Shown: positions 27,970 to 36,227 of the stretch, piece after piece | Layout of the letters: each line of letters opens with the position of its first letter | Position numbering within the stretch: position 1 is the first letter of the stretch | From: Chitinophaga sp. | Lineage (GTDB): Bacteria; Bacteroidota; Bacteroidia; Chitinophagales; Chitinophagaceae | Reading direction: 5' to 3' | Assembly (NCBI RefSeq): GCF_019236475.1 | Contig: NZ_JAFAIX010000004.1 | Coordinates: 558,001 to 622,000, forward strand | Length of the DNA stretch: 64,000 nucleotides | The notes under the pieces: model-generated | Database searches by the model: none | Seen by the model: only the letters and a program-made list of their open reading frames with translations | Told to the model about the DNA's origin: nothing | Position numbers and translations under genes: made by a program

Positions 27970-27977
27970 TATCTTTG
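27970..27977 (+). promoter_or_regulatory. -7 box in the gap before the FMN protein
   Basis: TATCTTTG followed by C matches TAnnTTTG exactly. Transcription would start near 27983, giving a leader of about 225 nt before ATG 28208 that contains two small overlapping reading frames. Confidence 0.55.
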
Positions 27978-27986
27978 CGTCATTAT

Positions 27987-28094
27987 ATGAACAACGCAAC
28001 GAATATATTACCGCAGAAGAACCTATGTACAACATGCAGTACTTGCGGTTTTTTGTTGCCATTTTTATCCTGCCCCAAAGACTTCAACACTTGA
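27987..28094 (+). CDS. Possible 35-residue Cys-rich small protein or leader peptide
   Basis: An ATG just 10 nt after the -7 box opens a 35-codon frame with the cysteine cluster CTTCSTC and a further Cys near the end, stopping at TGA 28092-28094. It begins almost at the predicted transcript start. It overlaps, in another frame, the 32-codon frame at 28025-28123. Nothing but position and composition supports it. Confidence 0.25.
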   Translation: MNNATNILPQKNLCTTCSTCGFLLPFLSCPKDFNT

Positions 28095-28123
28095 ACCCGG
28101 ACAACATTAAAAAAAGCGATTAG
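28025..28123 (+). CDS. Possible 32-residue frame ending directly before, and in frame with, the FMN gene
   Basis: ATG 28025 to TAG 28121-28123, with a hydrophobic N-terminus (MYNMQYLRFFVAIFILPQ). The open frame resumes after the TAG and runs without interruption into the FMN protein, so this could be either an upstream peptide or a former N-terminal extension cut by a stop. Evidence is weak. Confidence 0.2.
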   Translation: MYNMQYLRFFVAIFILPQRLQHLNPDNIKKSD

Positions 28124-28207
28124 TTGTTCGGGGAGGATGACTACCTGTCGTACACCAGACAGTTAGATCCAGAGAAAATTACCAAACAATCTTATAAAAT
28201 CAATTTT

Positions 28208-29770
28208 ATGAATCATCGGATTGCACGATGGGCAGTTTATGCTTTATGCCTCATATTGGATATTAGTGTAGCAGTGGGGCTTTATCGCGGCTACATCACC
28301 GGGTGGGTATTGTTACCAGTTGCGGTTGGATTGAGTATTCTGACTTTATATGACCGTTTTCAGGGCAAGCATGCATTATTGCGTAACTATCCTGCTCTCG
28401 GACGTTTGCGTTACTTATTGGAGAACATCCGTCCGGAGATGCGTCAATACTTTTTTGAATCAGACACTGATGGTCGTCCTTTTAGTCGCCGTCAGCGTTC
28501 CGTAGTATATCAGCGTGCAAAAGATGTAAAACAAACCGTTGCATTTGGTGCGCTGGCAGATATGTATGAACCGGGTTATGAGTGGGCATCACACACTGCA
28601 TTTCCGGTGAAAGTGAAAGCAGAATCATTGCGTGTAAATATTGGTAACGAACAATGTTCCCAGCCATATAATGCGAGTTTGCTCAATATCAGTGCTATGT
28701 CTTATGGTGCGTTGAGTAAAACAGCGGTACTGTCGCTCAATGGCGGTGCGCAGTTGGGAGAATTTGCACATAATACTGGTGAGGGTGGTATCAGTCCTTA
28801 TCACCTAGAAAATGGTGGTGCGCTGATCTGGCAGATTGGTACTGGATATTTTGGTTGTCGTGATGAGCAGGGTAATTTCTCTCCGGAGGAGTATACCAGA
28901 TCCGTTGCGGCGCCTTCTGTTAAAATGGTTGAATTAAAGCTGAGCCAGGGTGCGAAACCTGGTAAGGGTGGGGTACTGCCTGCAGCGAAGAATACGCCTG
29001 AAATTGCGGCTATTCGTAAAGTTAAACCGGGGGTGAGTGTATTATCACCTGCCGCACATACCGCCTTCAGCAATGAATATGAAATGCTCGCATTTTTGCA
29101 GCAGTTAAGAAAACTCTCCGGTGGCAAGCCCGTAGGTTTTAAATTGTGTGTTGGTCGCGCTGACGAATTTGAAAGAATCTGCACCGCTATGGTAAATACT
29201 GGAATTTACCCGGATTTCATCACTGTAGATGGTGCAGAAGGCGGTACTGGTGCTGCTCCGTTGGAGTTTACTGACTCTATCGGTATGCCACTGTACGATG
29301 CATTGGCAATGGTCGTGAATATGCTGAAACATTACGATCTGAAAAAACATATCCGTATTCTGGCCAGCGGTAAAATTATCACTGGTTTCGACATCATGAA
29401 AGTGCTGGCACTGGGTGCTGATGCTGCTTACAGCGCACGTGGCATGATGCTTGCATTGGGTTGTATCCAAGCGTTACAATGCGACAGTGGTAGTTGCCCT
29501 GTAGGTGTTGCTACGCAAGATCCAACACTGTATCGTGGTGTGAATGTAGAAGATAAACGTGTACGTGTAGCTAATTTCCATCGTAATACAATTTATGCAC
29601 TGTCAGAACTGATGGGTGCATGTGGATTTACCTCAGCCGACAAGGTTGTTCCGGACGCATTATTCCGTCGTGTAACTAGAACGGATATACGTTCTTACGC
29701 GGAGATTTATGGTCCTCGTGTAAATAAAGCTGGTACGCCGCTTTATCCGGAGCATGTCGCGCATAATTAA
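28208..29770 (+). CDS. FMN-binding glutamate synthase family protein, membrane-anchored
   Basis: 520 residues from ATG 28208. Two hydrophobic helices at the N-terminus (IARWAVYALCLILDISVAV, ITGWVLLPVAVGLSILTLY) are followed by a GltB-type FMN barrel: NISAMSYGALSKTAVLSLN, HNTGEGGISPYHL, LKLSQGAKPGKGGVLPA, ITVDGAEGGTGAAP and DSGSCPVGVATQDP. The last two are the FMN and Fe-S regions of the glutamate synthase central domain, without amidotransferase or GltD parts. Members of this group are widespread and mostly uncharacterised. The frame is open back to 28124, but no good start precedes 28208. The gene favours GGT and CGT codons more than its neighbours. A terminator follows. Confidence 0.88.
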   Translation: MNHRIARWAVYALCLILDISVAVGLYRGYITGWVLLPVAVGLSILTLYDRFQGKHALLRNYPALGRLRYLLENIRPEMRQYFFESDTDGRPFSRRQRSVVYQRAKDVKQTVAFGALADMYEPGYEWASHTAFPVKVKAESLRVNIGNEQCSQPYNASLLNISAMSYGALSKTAVLSLNGGAQLGEFAHNTGEGGISPYHLENGGALIWQIGTGYFGCRDEQGNFSPEEYTRSVAAPSVKMVELKLSQGAKPGKGGVLPAAKNTPEIAAIRKVKPGVSVLSPAAHTAFSNEYEMLAFLQQLRKLSGGKPVGFKLCVGRADEFERICTAMVNTGIYPDFITVDGAEGGTGAAPLEFTDSIGMPLYDALAMVVNMLKHYDLKKHIRILASGKIITGFDIMKVLALGADAAYSARGMMLALGCIQALQCDSGSCPVGVATQDPTLYRGVNVEDKRVRVANFHRNTIYALSELMGACGFTSADKVVPDALFRRVTRTDIRSYAEIYGPRVNKAGTPLYPEHVAHN

Positions 29771-29816
29771 TTCAGCTATAGTGTTAGCAGTCAAATATGT
29801 ATCAAAAGAGCAAGAG

Positions 29817-29844
29817 AACTCCGCTGTCTAGCGGAGTTTTTTTA
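29817..29844 (+). terminator. Intrinsic terminator after the FMN gene
   Basis: Stem AACTCCGCT (29817-29825) with AGCGGAGTT (29830-29838), GTCT loop, followed by six further T residues. Confidence 0.9.
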
Positions 29845-30017
29845 TGCGTGTAGATCAGTGTATTTTTATCAACCTTTAATGATAAACCTATTCATAAAGG
29901 ATAGCACTTGATAATCTGCTGCTAAAACATAAAATTGTACTGCCCTTACGGTTACTGGATCTTCGGATGTATGTATAAAAATCCTTTTAAATAATTGGGT
30001 ATCCTCGCCGCTTTCTT

Positions 30018-30025
30018 TAGATTTG
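30018..30025 (+). promoter_or_regulatory. -7 box before the interrupted lipoprotein gene
   Basis: TAGATTTG matches TAnnTTTG; an ATTG word ending at 29997 lies 20 bp upstream as a possible -33 box. The ATG is 88 bp downstream. The rest of the 342-bp gap from 29771 holds only the terminator above. Confidence 0.45.
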
Positions 30026-30113
30026 AATACATTTTACCACGTTTAACCCGGTATAAGATCTAGTTAAATTGTATCTATGATTTTATTGACCCAGAATCCA
30101 TAAACCCACAATT

Positions 30114-30992
30114 ATGAAAAAAATCACCCTTGTATTGTTGCTTGGCAGTCTTATGTTGACCTTATCCTGTAGAAAGGAACAGATGGACATAGATCCTGTT
30201 AGCTGAAAACCTGATAACCTTACTGTTTGGGATGTTTCCGTTACTTTATCACAACAGGAGTATGAAAATGCCAATATTTTAATCAAGAATGGTAGCTATG
30301 ATGGGCTTAGCCGGTTTATTAGCGGATTGAAGAGCAGGCGCCAGGAAGCTTCCGTCAAACCTACTACAGAACTAGCAGATGAGGTTCCCAACGGAGCAGA
30401 CGAGGTTTATACTTTTACGAACGCGAGCAAACAGCCAACCACTTTAGTCGGTCCAGATGGGGGATATAATGTAAATTTTGCCACTAAGATTTTAGAAACC
30501 TTATATTTCCCCACGAGACGCACACAGGTACAAATTTTAATTCCCTATTATGCAAGAATGCGAACCAATGGTACATTGTATGGCGTTAGTCTTAATCCTG
30601 GGTTTTATCCGCAAATACTTCCTTTAGGGCCTTATTGGGGAGAAGTTACCCAAGGTAATGGCGCCGTAACAGGAGGAAATAGTATTAATGTTTCTCCTAC
30701 CACTTACTTGGCTCCCATCTCTGGTTATTCAACCGCACAGGAAAAACGGACGCAGATAGTTTCTATGTCAGGACAGATAAAGATCAGTACCAATTTGAAT
30801 CTGGCCGTATTTACGGTAGGTTCGGAACTAGAAGCTGGCTTCACGATTCAGAGAGCAGAATATATTTATAATAACTATGTACTAGATTTTAACGGAGATA
30901 TTGTGCAGGATTCACCTTCCTCCCCAGTCGATCCACAGGTACATTTCCGAGGTACGATTAGTTGCAAGGGGTACGGTGTTCTCCAAAACTAG
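30114..30992 (+). pseudogene. Lipoprotein gene interrupted by an in-frame TGA
   Basis: ATG 30114 begins a clear lipoprotein signal, MKKITLVLLLGSLMLTLSC, followed by RKEQMDIDPVS and then TGA at 30204-30206. The same frame continues without another stop to 30992 as a 262-residue body (KPDNLTVWDVSVTLSQQEY onward, with LVGPDGGYNVNFATKILE and IKISTNLNLAVFTVGSELEAGF). Read through, it would be a 292-codon secreted lipoprotein of normal composition. The body has no good start codon of its own with an export signal; a TTG at 30327 is the nearest option. Either the gene is inactivated or there is a single-base error. No family is recognised. A second lipoprotein gene follows 40 bp downstream. Confidence 0.8.
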
Positions 30993-31032
30993 CATATTAA
31001 GGAAGCATCCATTAGTCCAAGTATTTAATATT

Positions 31033-31584
31033 ATGAACAGATTTGTATTTGCATGGTTGATACTACCCGTTTTATGGTTGCATGCCTTTGGGTGTAAGGA
31101 GGTTCCAAATCATCCCATTTATAGTTATTCTTGGATACACTTTGAGTTTATATCCAGGGATTCCACCGGGAAGATTTCTAGTATGCCTCAATGGAATATG
31201 CCTGTACAGTTGAATATACCGGATACCTTTGTGGTCTATCCGAATACAGATAGTATCAGAATGATTACGCCTGACATGCCAGGAGGTAGTCTTTTTGTCC
31301 GCACTTCACTGGATAGCTATAAATGGAAACCCAGACCTTCCTATGGAAATGGGTTGCAATTGCTAGGATTGTTCGAGAGACGCGATCTACCCGGAATGCT
31401 TTTTTCCTTCTATGCTACAAAAGACAGGAGTAGCCTATTGCAGGTAGTATATACCAATCCTGGAAACATGAATACAGCGATGCTTTTTTCCAGCGATTCC
31501 GCAAACGTATTAAAGCTATCGAATATAATCATTGATCCTGCTGGAGAGGAGTCAGAACCTGAAAAAGGAGTAGTTCGGCAGTAG
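31033..31584 (+). CDS. Hypothetical lipoprotein
   Basis: 183 residues from ATG 31033. The N-terminus MNRFVFAWLILPVLWLHAFGC is a lipoprotein-type signal with Cys at 21. The rest is beta-rich and proline-containing (YSWIHFEFISRDSTGK, LNIPDTFVVYPNTDSI) without recognisable motifs. It lies 40 bp after the interrupted lipoprotein gene and ends before a strong terminator. The two probably form one transcription unit from the -7 box near 30020. Function unknown. Confidence 0.7.
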   Translation: MNRFVFAWLILPVLWLHAFGCKEVPNHPIYSYSWIHFEFISRDSTGKISSMPQWNMPVQLNIPDTFVVYPNTDSIRMITPDMPGGSLFVRTSLDSYKWKPRPSYGNGLQLLGLFERRDLPGMLFSFYATKDRSSLLQVVYTNPGNMNTAMLFSSDSANVLKLSNIIIDPAGEESEPEKGVVRQ

Positions 31585-31612
31585 TACGGTACTATTAATA
31601 TACCCAGAAATG

Positions 31613-31638
31613 AAAGCCCCGTCCATGGACGGGGCTTT
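31613..31638. terminator. Terminator after the lipoprotein pair
   Basis: AAAGCCCCGT (31613-31622) pairs with ACGGGGCTTT (31629-31638), loop CCATGG. Confidence 0.8.
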
Positions 31639-31680
31639 GTGTTGTATGTCAGATATGTATCAAAGAGGCAGGACCATAAA

Positions 31681-31707
31681 AAAATCCGCTGTAGGGCAGC
31701 GGATTTT
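31681..31707 (-). terminator. Terminator after the DUF192 gene
   Basis: AAAATCCGCT (31681-31690) pairs with AGCGGATTTT (31698-31707). Read leftward it is followed by a T-run of about eight, so it ends the leftward DUF192 transcript. Confidence 0.88.
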
Positions 31708-31712
31708 CAGTA

Positions 31713-32243
31713 TTATAATTTGGTATATGCAATTTTATCACCGTATGCAATGTGGTATTTGTCCGCAAATCCGCCATTAACTTCCAGTACATACTGGGCC
31801 TTTTTGAAGGAAGGCAGGCTGGTTTCGGATAATGGCGTAGCATATTTCTGAATAGACACGATCTCCATTTTATCATCGATATAGATAATGTCCAGGGAGA
31901 TATAAGTGTTCTTCATCCAGAAAGAGCGTTCATCCATATCCGGGAAGATAAATAACATCCCTTGGTCATCCGACATGGATTTGCGGTACATCAGTCCATC
32001 TTCCCGTTGCTGGTCGGTTTGTGCCAATTGAATATCAATCTTGCGCAGTGTATCTGCGCCGGATTTGGATACAAAAGCCAGGTTGCCTTCTTTTTTGAAC
32101 GCGCTACCATTTGCTGTTTCCACCGATTGAACTTCGGCGGGCATGGTAGTGGTATCTGTGGCAGACTGGTTACTATTAGCCGACTGGTTACATCCAGTGA
32201 TGTAGAGACCTGCAGCCAGTAAGAGTTTCAGATGTAAATGCAT
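31713..32243 (-). CDS. DUF192 lipoprotein
   Basis: 176 residues. The lipoprotein signal MHLHLKLLLAAGLYITGC is followed by a Ser/Thr/Asn-rich linker to about residue 45. The DUF192 domain has IDIQLAQTDQQREDGLMYRKSM, MLFIFPDMDERSFWMKNTYISLDIIYID and the end YVLEVNGGFADKYHIAYGD. DUF192 proteins form a compact beta-fold of unknown function, often exported. It starts 11 bp after mqnE and shares its transcript. Confidence 0.9.
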   Translation of the reverse strand: MHLHLKLLLAAGLYITGCNQSANSNQSATDTTTMPAEVQSVETANGSAFKKEGNLAFVSKSGADTLRKIDIQLAQTDQQREDGLMYRKSMSDDQGMLFIFPDMDERSFWMKNTYISLDIIYIDDKMEIVSIQKYATPLSETSLPSFKKAQYVLEVNGGFADKYHIAYGDKIAYTKL

Positions 32244-32254
32244 AAGTGTAAGGC

Positions 32255-33436
32255 TTATTTCAGCAGCAGTTCTTCATCGGAGAAAACTACGTCTGTATAG
32301 TCTTTTATTTCATTGTATACGGTATCTCTTTCCACTGGTCTGCGGCCGGCTTGACGAATCAGCATAGCCAGTTGTGCAGTGTTCATGGAAGGATTTTGTT
32401 CCTCAGCGCCTGCCATGGAGTAAATTTTGGTGGTATCATCGATGGTACCGTCCAGGTCATTTACGCCGAAGGAGAGGGTGAGTTGGGCTGTATTTCTTCC
32501 CAGCATTGGCCAGTAGGCTTTCAGGTGAGGGAAGTTGTCCATATAAAGGCGGGCAATTGCATACAGCCGCAGATCTTCAATTACAGAAGTCTCTGGAATG
32601 TCTGACATATCATTGCCTTTATTGCGGAATTTCAGTGGAATGAAGGTATTGAAGCCATGGGTTTCGTCTTGCAGTTGACGCAGACGTTCCATATGATCCA
32701 CGCGGTGTTCGTAGTTTTCGACATGACCATACAACATGGTAGCATTGGTATGCATACCTTGTTTATGTGCTGCGCGGTGGATAGCCAGCCATCCGTCTCC
32801 ATCTACTTTATCATGGCAGATTTTAGCGCGTACATCTGGGTGGAAGATCTCAGCACCGCCACCAGGCATAGATTGCAGGCCTGCTTCATTCAGGATGCGC
32901 ATTCCTTCTTCAATGCTAACTTTCGCTTTGCGGAACATGTAATCGAGTTCCACCGCGGTAAAGCCTTTGATATGGAGGTCTGGACGATGTGCCTTGATTT
33001 TCTGGATCAGTTCCACGAAGAAGTCCAGTTGCATTTTTGGATGTACACCACCCACGATGTGTACTTCTGTAACTGGCTGGTTGTCGTATCCTTTAACGAT
33101 ATCCAGCATCTGGTCTATACTCAGTTCCCAGCCTTCTTCCCGGTTTTTGTACAGGCGGGAATAAGAGCAGAAATGGCAAGTGAATACGCAGACGTTCGTG
33201 GGTTCAATATGAAAGTTACGATTGAAATAGGTTTTGTCGCCATGCATGCGCTCTCGAACGAGATTGGCTAATGCGCCCAGGTAACCGACATCCGCTTTTT
33301 CGAATAGGGTGATGCCATCTGCTGGCGTCAGCCTTTCTTGTCTTAATACCTTCTCGCCAATAGTTTTCAGCGATTGGTCCAGTGCGGGATGCTGTAATAA
33401 TGCTTCAACAGCAGGATATTCTTGTCTCATCGTCAT
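32255..33436 (-). CDS. mqnE: Aminodeoxyfutalosine synthase (radical SAM)
   Basis: 393 residues. The radical SAM cysteines are in CVFTCHFC (CX3CX2C) near residues 82-89. EVHIVGGVHPKM, LQSMPGGGAEIFHPDVR and MHTNATMLYGHVEN are characteristic of the MqnE/MqnC/CofH group. MqnE makes aminodeoxyfutalosine in the futalosine pathway to menaquinone. MqnC is the close alternative, but the MPGGGAEIF form favours MqnE. The ATG at 33436 overlaps the stop of the upstream protease gene (ATGA); a second ATG two codons later would avoid it. No other menaquinone gene is in the window. Confidence 0.85.
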   Translation of the reverse strand: MTMRQEYPAVEALLQHPALDQSLKTIGEKVLRQERLTPADGITLFEKADVGYLGALANLVRERMHGDKTYFNRNFHIEPTNVCVFTCHFCSYSRLYKNREEGWELSIDQMLDIVKGYDNQPVTEVHIVGGVHPKMQLDFFVELIQKIKAHRPDLHIKGFTAVELDYMFRKAKVSIEEGMRILNEAGLQSMPGGGAEIFHPDVRAKICHDKVDGDGWLAIHRAAHKQGMHTNATMLYGHVENYEHRVDHMERLRQLQDETHGFNTFIPLKFRNKGNDMSDIPETSVIEDLRLYAIARLYMDNFPHLKAYWPMLGRNTAQLTLSFGVNDLDGTIDDTTKIYSMAGAEEQNPSMNTAQLAMLIRQAGRRPVERDTVYNEIKDYTDVVFSDEELLLK

Positions 33437-35577
33437 CTTACTTTCATTAATTTAATGGTGTTGGCCCTGTTCCTGTAAATTAATTTCACAAAATAAACAC
33501 CATTTGGCTCATTTACCAAATTAAAGGTCATTCGGTTGGCACTGTTGATAGCAGATTTAGGGAGACTCGTTACAAACTGTCCGGCAGCGTTGTAAATGGA
33601 TACTTGTAACAGATCCTCTGGTACTTGGTAAAAAGTCACCCATACGAGTCCGCTGGAAGGGTTGGGATTTACCAATACACCTTGTTTCCGCAGGTCCTCA
33701 TTGACATCTTTGGTAACGATAGTTATATTATCGATATATATATTATTCTCTGAATTAGAGATATTTCTAAAGACTACTTGAAATTTCCCTTTACGTACAG
33801 CCGCTGTTAAATCTACGGAATCTCGCCGCCATTCGTTGGGGGCGGGAACGAATTCCGTTTGTAGGGCGGTGGGATGTGTAATGAGGTTAGGGCCCCATTT
33901 CTGGTAGAGCATTGTACTGGAATTCATACAATCTGTGGTCACGAGCACTTCTAGGGTATCCCATTGATTTCCTGTTGCATTTGGGTTCGTATAGACCGCT
34001 GCAGCCACATCAAAGAAGAGGAACACGGAATCGCGCCCCATGGGGTCCAGGATGGGCGTGAGCAGGTCGTCTACCTGGAAATTGGTATTATAACCTAGGT
34101 TACGCATCAGTGCTGACGCTTTACTTTTACTGCCTACATCGCGGGCGCGTTCCCAGGTGAAGCTTTGATCCGGATTACGTATAGCCCATCCCGGGGGTGG
34201 GAAGCTATCGTTTTCGAAACCTTCAAAGAAAGGCAGTTGTGCCTCTGCATCATAGTTAAAGTGGTTGCGGGCTGTATCATTGGAGGGATCTCCATCTGGC
34301 TGGCCATTCGGTAACTGCGTATAGGCTTTGATGTTATAGATACCGATGTTCACCTTGCTGGAAGGGAGCGTCAGGGTAGTTTCTGTGAAACTGGCTAGGT
34401 TGCCGGTCCATTTGTAGGTGACCAGTGGACCATTCCCTACTTGGTAATTGATATTAGCACTGGTGAGAGGCTGGGAGCCTTTGTTGCGCAGCACCACCAG
34501 GGGCGTAATATTTTGGTCGCATATTTTGCCGGCGGGGAGTGGGAGCTCGCGGATAGCAGCATCGTTGGGAAAAACTACAGGCGGCGTACAGCCGTTGGAG
34601 TTCATCAGTGACGTTACGATGCTTTCCAGGACATAGCGCATCCGCACTACCTGACCTGCGGTAAACAGATGCATACAGGCATCATCGGTGTAATCCATGT
34701 AGTTCATGAACATAACGCCCGGAGGGGTAGGGCTGCATGGGTCCAACTTTGGAAACGAAGGACAGCCGAAGGTATTTGTGCTTTGCTGCGGCGTATCCGC
34801 AATACCGTCATCGTCCGTGCAGTTGCCAGTATTATCACCCCAAACATGTTTCAGGCCGAAGAAATGGCCGATTTCATGTGTAGCAGTGCGGCCTTTGTTA
34901 TAGGTGCCACTTAATGCTGGGCCTTCCGTGCCGAAGGCGCTGTACATAATCACCACGCCTAGTTGATCGGCAGGGTAGCCATAAGTGGCAGGAGCAGCCA
35001 CGCCCAGGTAATTACCTGCGAGCCTGGTCACCCAAATATTCAGGTAGCGTTTGGAGTCCCATATATCTGATCCGCCGCTGCTACTGTATTTCACATCCGG
35101 CGCACCATTATATATCTGGAAACTGCGGCCAGGAGTGGTTTTTACGCGTACAATACCATTGGTAGGTTCTCCATCTGGTGTTTGTTGGGCCAGACAAAAA
35201 TTGATATTGGAATTGCCTATGATTGCCTGCCATACAGCGGGTGTTTGCATCACATCGCTGTTGGTGGCGGTATAATCTTTATTGAGGACAGCTATCTGTG
35301 ATTGCACTTGCGCATCCGTAACGAGATCGGGATTATCCAATACGATGTGCACTACCACAGGGATGGTTACTGCCTGCGGAAGGGCTTCTGTATGCGGTTT
35401 CAGTTGATATTGCATTTGTGCCTTCAGCATAGCATTGTTATAACTGCTAACAACTGTGGCTAGTTTGGGGTTGTCCTTTATCATTTGCTGCAAAGCTTCA
35501 CTGGTACCGCAATTGCGTTGGGCGATCAGTGGGTTGAAACAAAATAAGGTCAGCAGGATAAGGATGAGTTTGCGCAA
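33433..35577 (-). CDS. Secreted M43-type zinc metalloprotease with T9SS C-terminal tail
   Basis: 714 residues from TTG 35577, chosen because (M)RKLILILLTLFCFNPLIAQ is then an intact signal peptide; the frame upstream runs into a terminator. The zinc site HEIGHFFGLKHVWGD matches the metzincin HExxHxxGxxH consensus as in M43 (pappalysin-like) proteases. The Met-turn is in VMFMNYMDYTDDACM. A middle region has CARDB-like and MAM-like beta domains (GFENDSFPPPGWAI, IDNITIVTKDVNEDLRKQGV). The last 75 residues (NPNPSSGLVWVTFYQVPEDLLQ ending VKLIYRNRANTIKLMKVR, in parts) are a typical type IX secretion sorting domain. The product is probably secreted or surface-bound. Confidence 0.9.
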   Translation of the reverse strand: MRKLILILLTLFCFNPLIAQRNCGTSEALQQMIKDNPKLATVVSSYNNAMLKAQMQYQLKPHTEALPQAVTIPVVVHIVLDNPDLVTDAQVQSQIAVLNKDYTATNSDVMQTPAVWQAIIGNSNINFCLAQQTPDGEPTNGIVRVKTTPGRSFQIYNGAPDVKYSSSGGSDIWDSKRYLNIWVTRLAGNYLGVAAPATYGYPADQLGVVIMYSAFGTEGPALSGTYNKGRTATHEIGHFFGLKHVWGDNTGNCTDDDGIADTPQQSTNTFGCPSFPKLDPCSPTPPGVMFMNYMDYTDDACMHLFTAGQVVRMRYVLESIVTSLMNSNGCTPPVVFPNDAAIRELPLPAGKICDQNITPLVVLRNKGSQPLTSANINYQVGNGPLVTYKWTGNLASFTETTLTLPSSKVNIGIYNIKAYTQLPNGQPDGDPSNDTARNHFNYDAEAQLPFFEGFENDSFPPPGWAIRNPDQSFTWERARDVGSKSKASALMRNLGYNTNFQVDDLLTPILDPMGRDSVFLFFDVAAAVYTNPNATGNQWDTLEVLVTTDCMNSSTMLYQKWGPNLITHPTALQTEFVPAPNEWRRDSVDLTAAVRKGKFQVVFRNISNSENNIYIDNITIVTKDVNEDLRKQGVLVNPNPSSGLVWVTFYQVPEDLLQVSIYNAAGQFVTSLPKSAINSANRMTFNLVNEPNGVYFVKLIYRNRANTIKLMKVR

Positions 35578-35680
35578 TGGCTGTGAATTTGAATAGTTTT
35601 GAATATGAAAATATTGAGATGTAAGATAATGTATAGATTTTACATTATCGTTCAGGGAGGGATGAGTGGGGTATAAAAAA

Positions 35681-35749
35681 GACGAAGCTTTAATAAAAAC
35701 GGGAAATGACGTCATAGACGTCATTTCCCGTTTTTATTAAAGCTTCGTC
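35681..35749. terminator. 32-bp perfect inverted-repeat terminator after trxA
   Basis: The left arm 35681-35712 and right arm 35718-35749 are exact reverse complements around a 5-nt loop. The core GGGAAATGACGT is preceded by an A-tract and followed by TTTTTATTAA. It is the longest hairpin in the window and separates trxA from the protease gene on the same strand. Confidence 0.88.
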
Positions 35750-35772
35750 CGAGCCCGCCGGGCAGGGATGAC
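35750..35772. repeat. Degenerate REP-like palindrome fused to the trxA terminator
   Basis: The right arm GGGCAGGGATGAC (35760-35772) is intact. The left arm is eroded or replaced by the end of the terminator stem, leaving CGAGCCCGCC, so only the GCCC/GGGC core still pairs. Confidence 0.5.
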
Positions 35773-35786
35773 AGCAGCGTTTCTAA

Positions 35787-36104
35787 TTAGAGGTTTGCTT
35801 GGATTTTCTTGTCCAGCACTGCTTTAGGAACAGCACCTACTTGTTTGTCAACTACTTTACCACCTTTCACGAACAGGATAGCCGGGATGCTGGTGATACC
35901 GAAATTGATAGACAGTTGAGGATTTTGATCCACGTTTACTTTACCGATGTTTACTTTACCATCATAATCTTTAGCAAGCTCTTCGATTACTGGACCGATA
36001 GCGCGGCAAGGTCCACACCATTCTGCCCAAAAGTCAATAACAGTGAGTTTATCGGAGTTCATAACTTCGGTTTCGAAGTTTGCGTCTGTGAATTCTAAAG
36101 CCAT
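35787..36104 (-). CDS. trxA: Thioredoxin
   Basis: 105 residues. The active site WAEWCGPCRAIGPVIEEL lies near residues 27-44, followed by KVNVDQNPQLSINFGITSIPAILFVKGGK, in which the cis-Pro loop is SIPA. It is the standard cytoplasmic thioredoxin length and reduces protein disulfides using electrons from thioredoxin reductase (not in the window). It lies 123 bp downstream of dnaE on the same strand. A TAnTTTG-like word in the gap is a possible but weak promoter. Confidence 0.96.
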   Translation of the reverse strand: MALEFTDANFETEVMNSDKLTVIDFWAEWCGPCRAIGPVIEELAKDYDGKVNIGKVNVDQNPQLSINFGITSIPAILFVKGGKVVDKQVGAVPKAVLDKKIQANL

Positions 36105-36227
36105 ATACTACTTTAATTTAATGATTTGTATAATGATTGTTTTGATTTTATCTGATTTATCAGGTTCAATCGTGCCTTATAACTGTCAAATCTTGAACCG
36201 AGTGCAAATTACTGCTTTTTTGACATC

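Noticed and set aside
35578..35724. Longer protease start at 35724
   Set aside because: It would translate through the terminator stem and bury the signal peptide; the TTG at 35577 gives a proper exported protein.
36205..36220. TAATTTG word upstream of trxA, and similar TAnTTTG words near 42460 and 60230-60251, as promoters
   Set aside because: They are one base shorter than the TAnnTTTG consensus and have no convincing -33 partner, so they are not listed as features.
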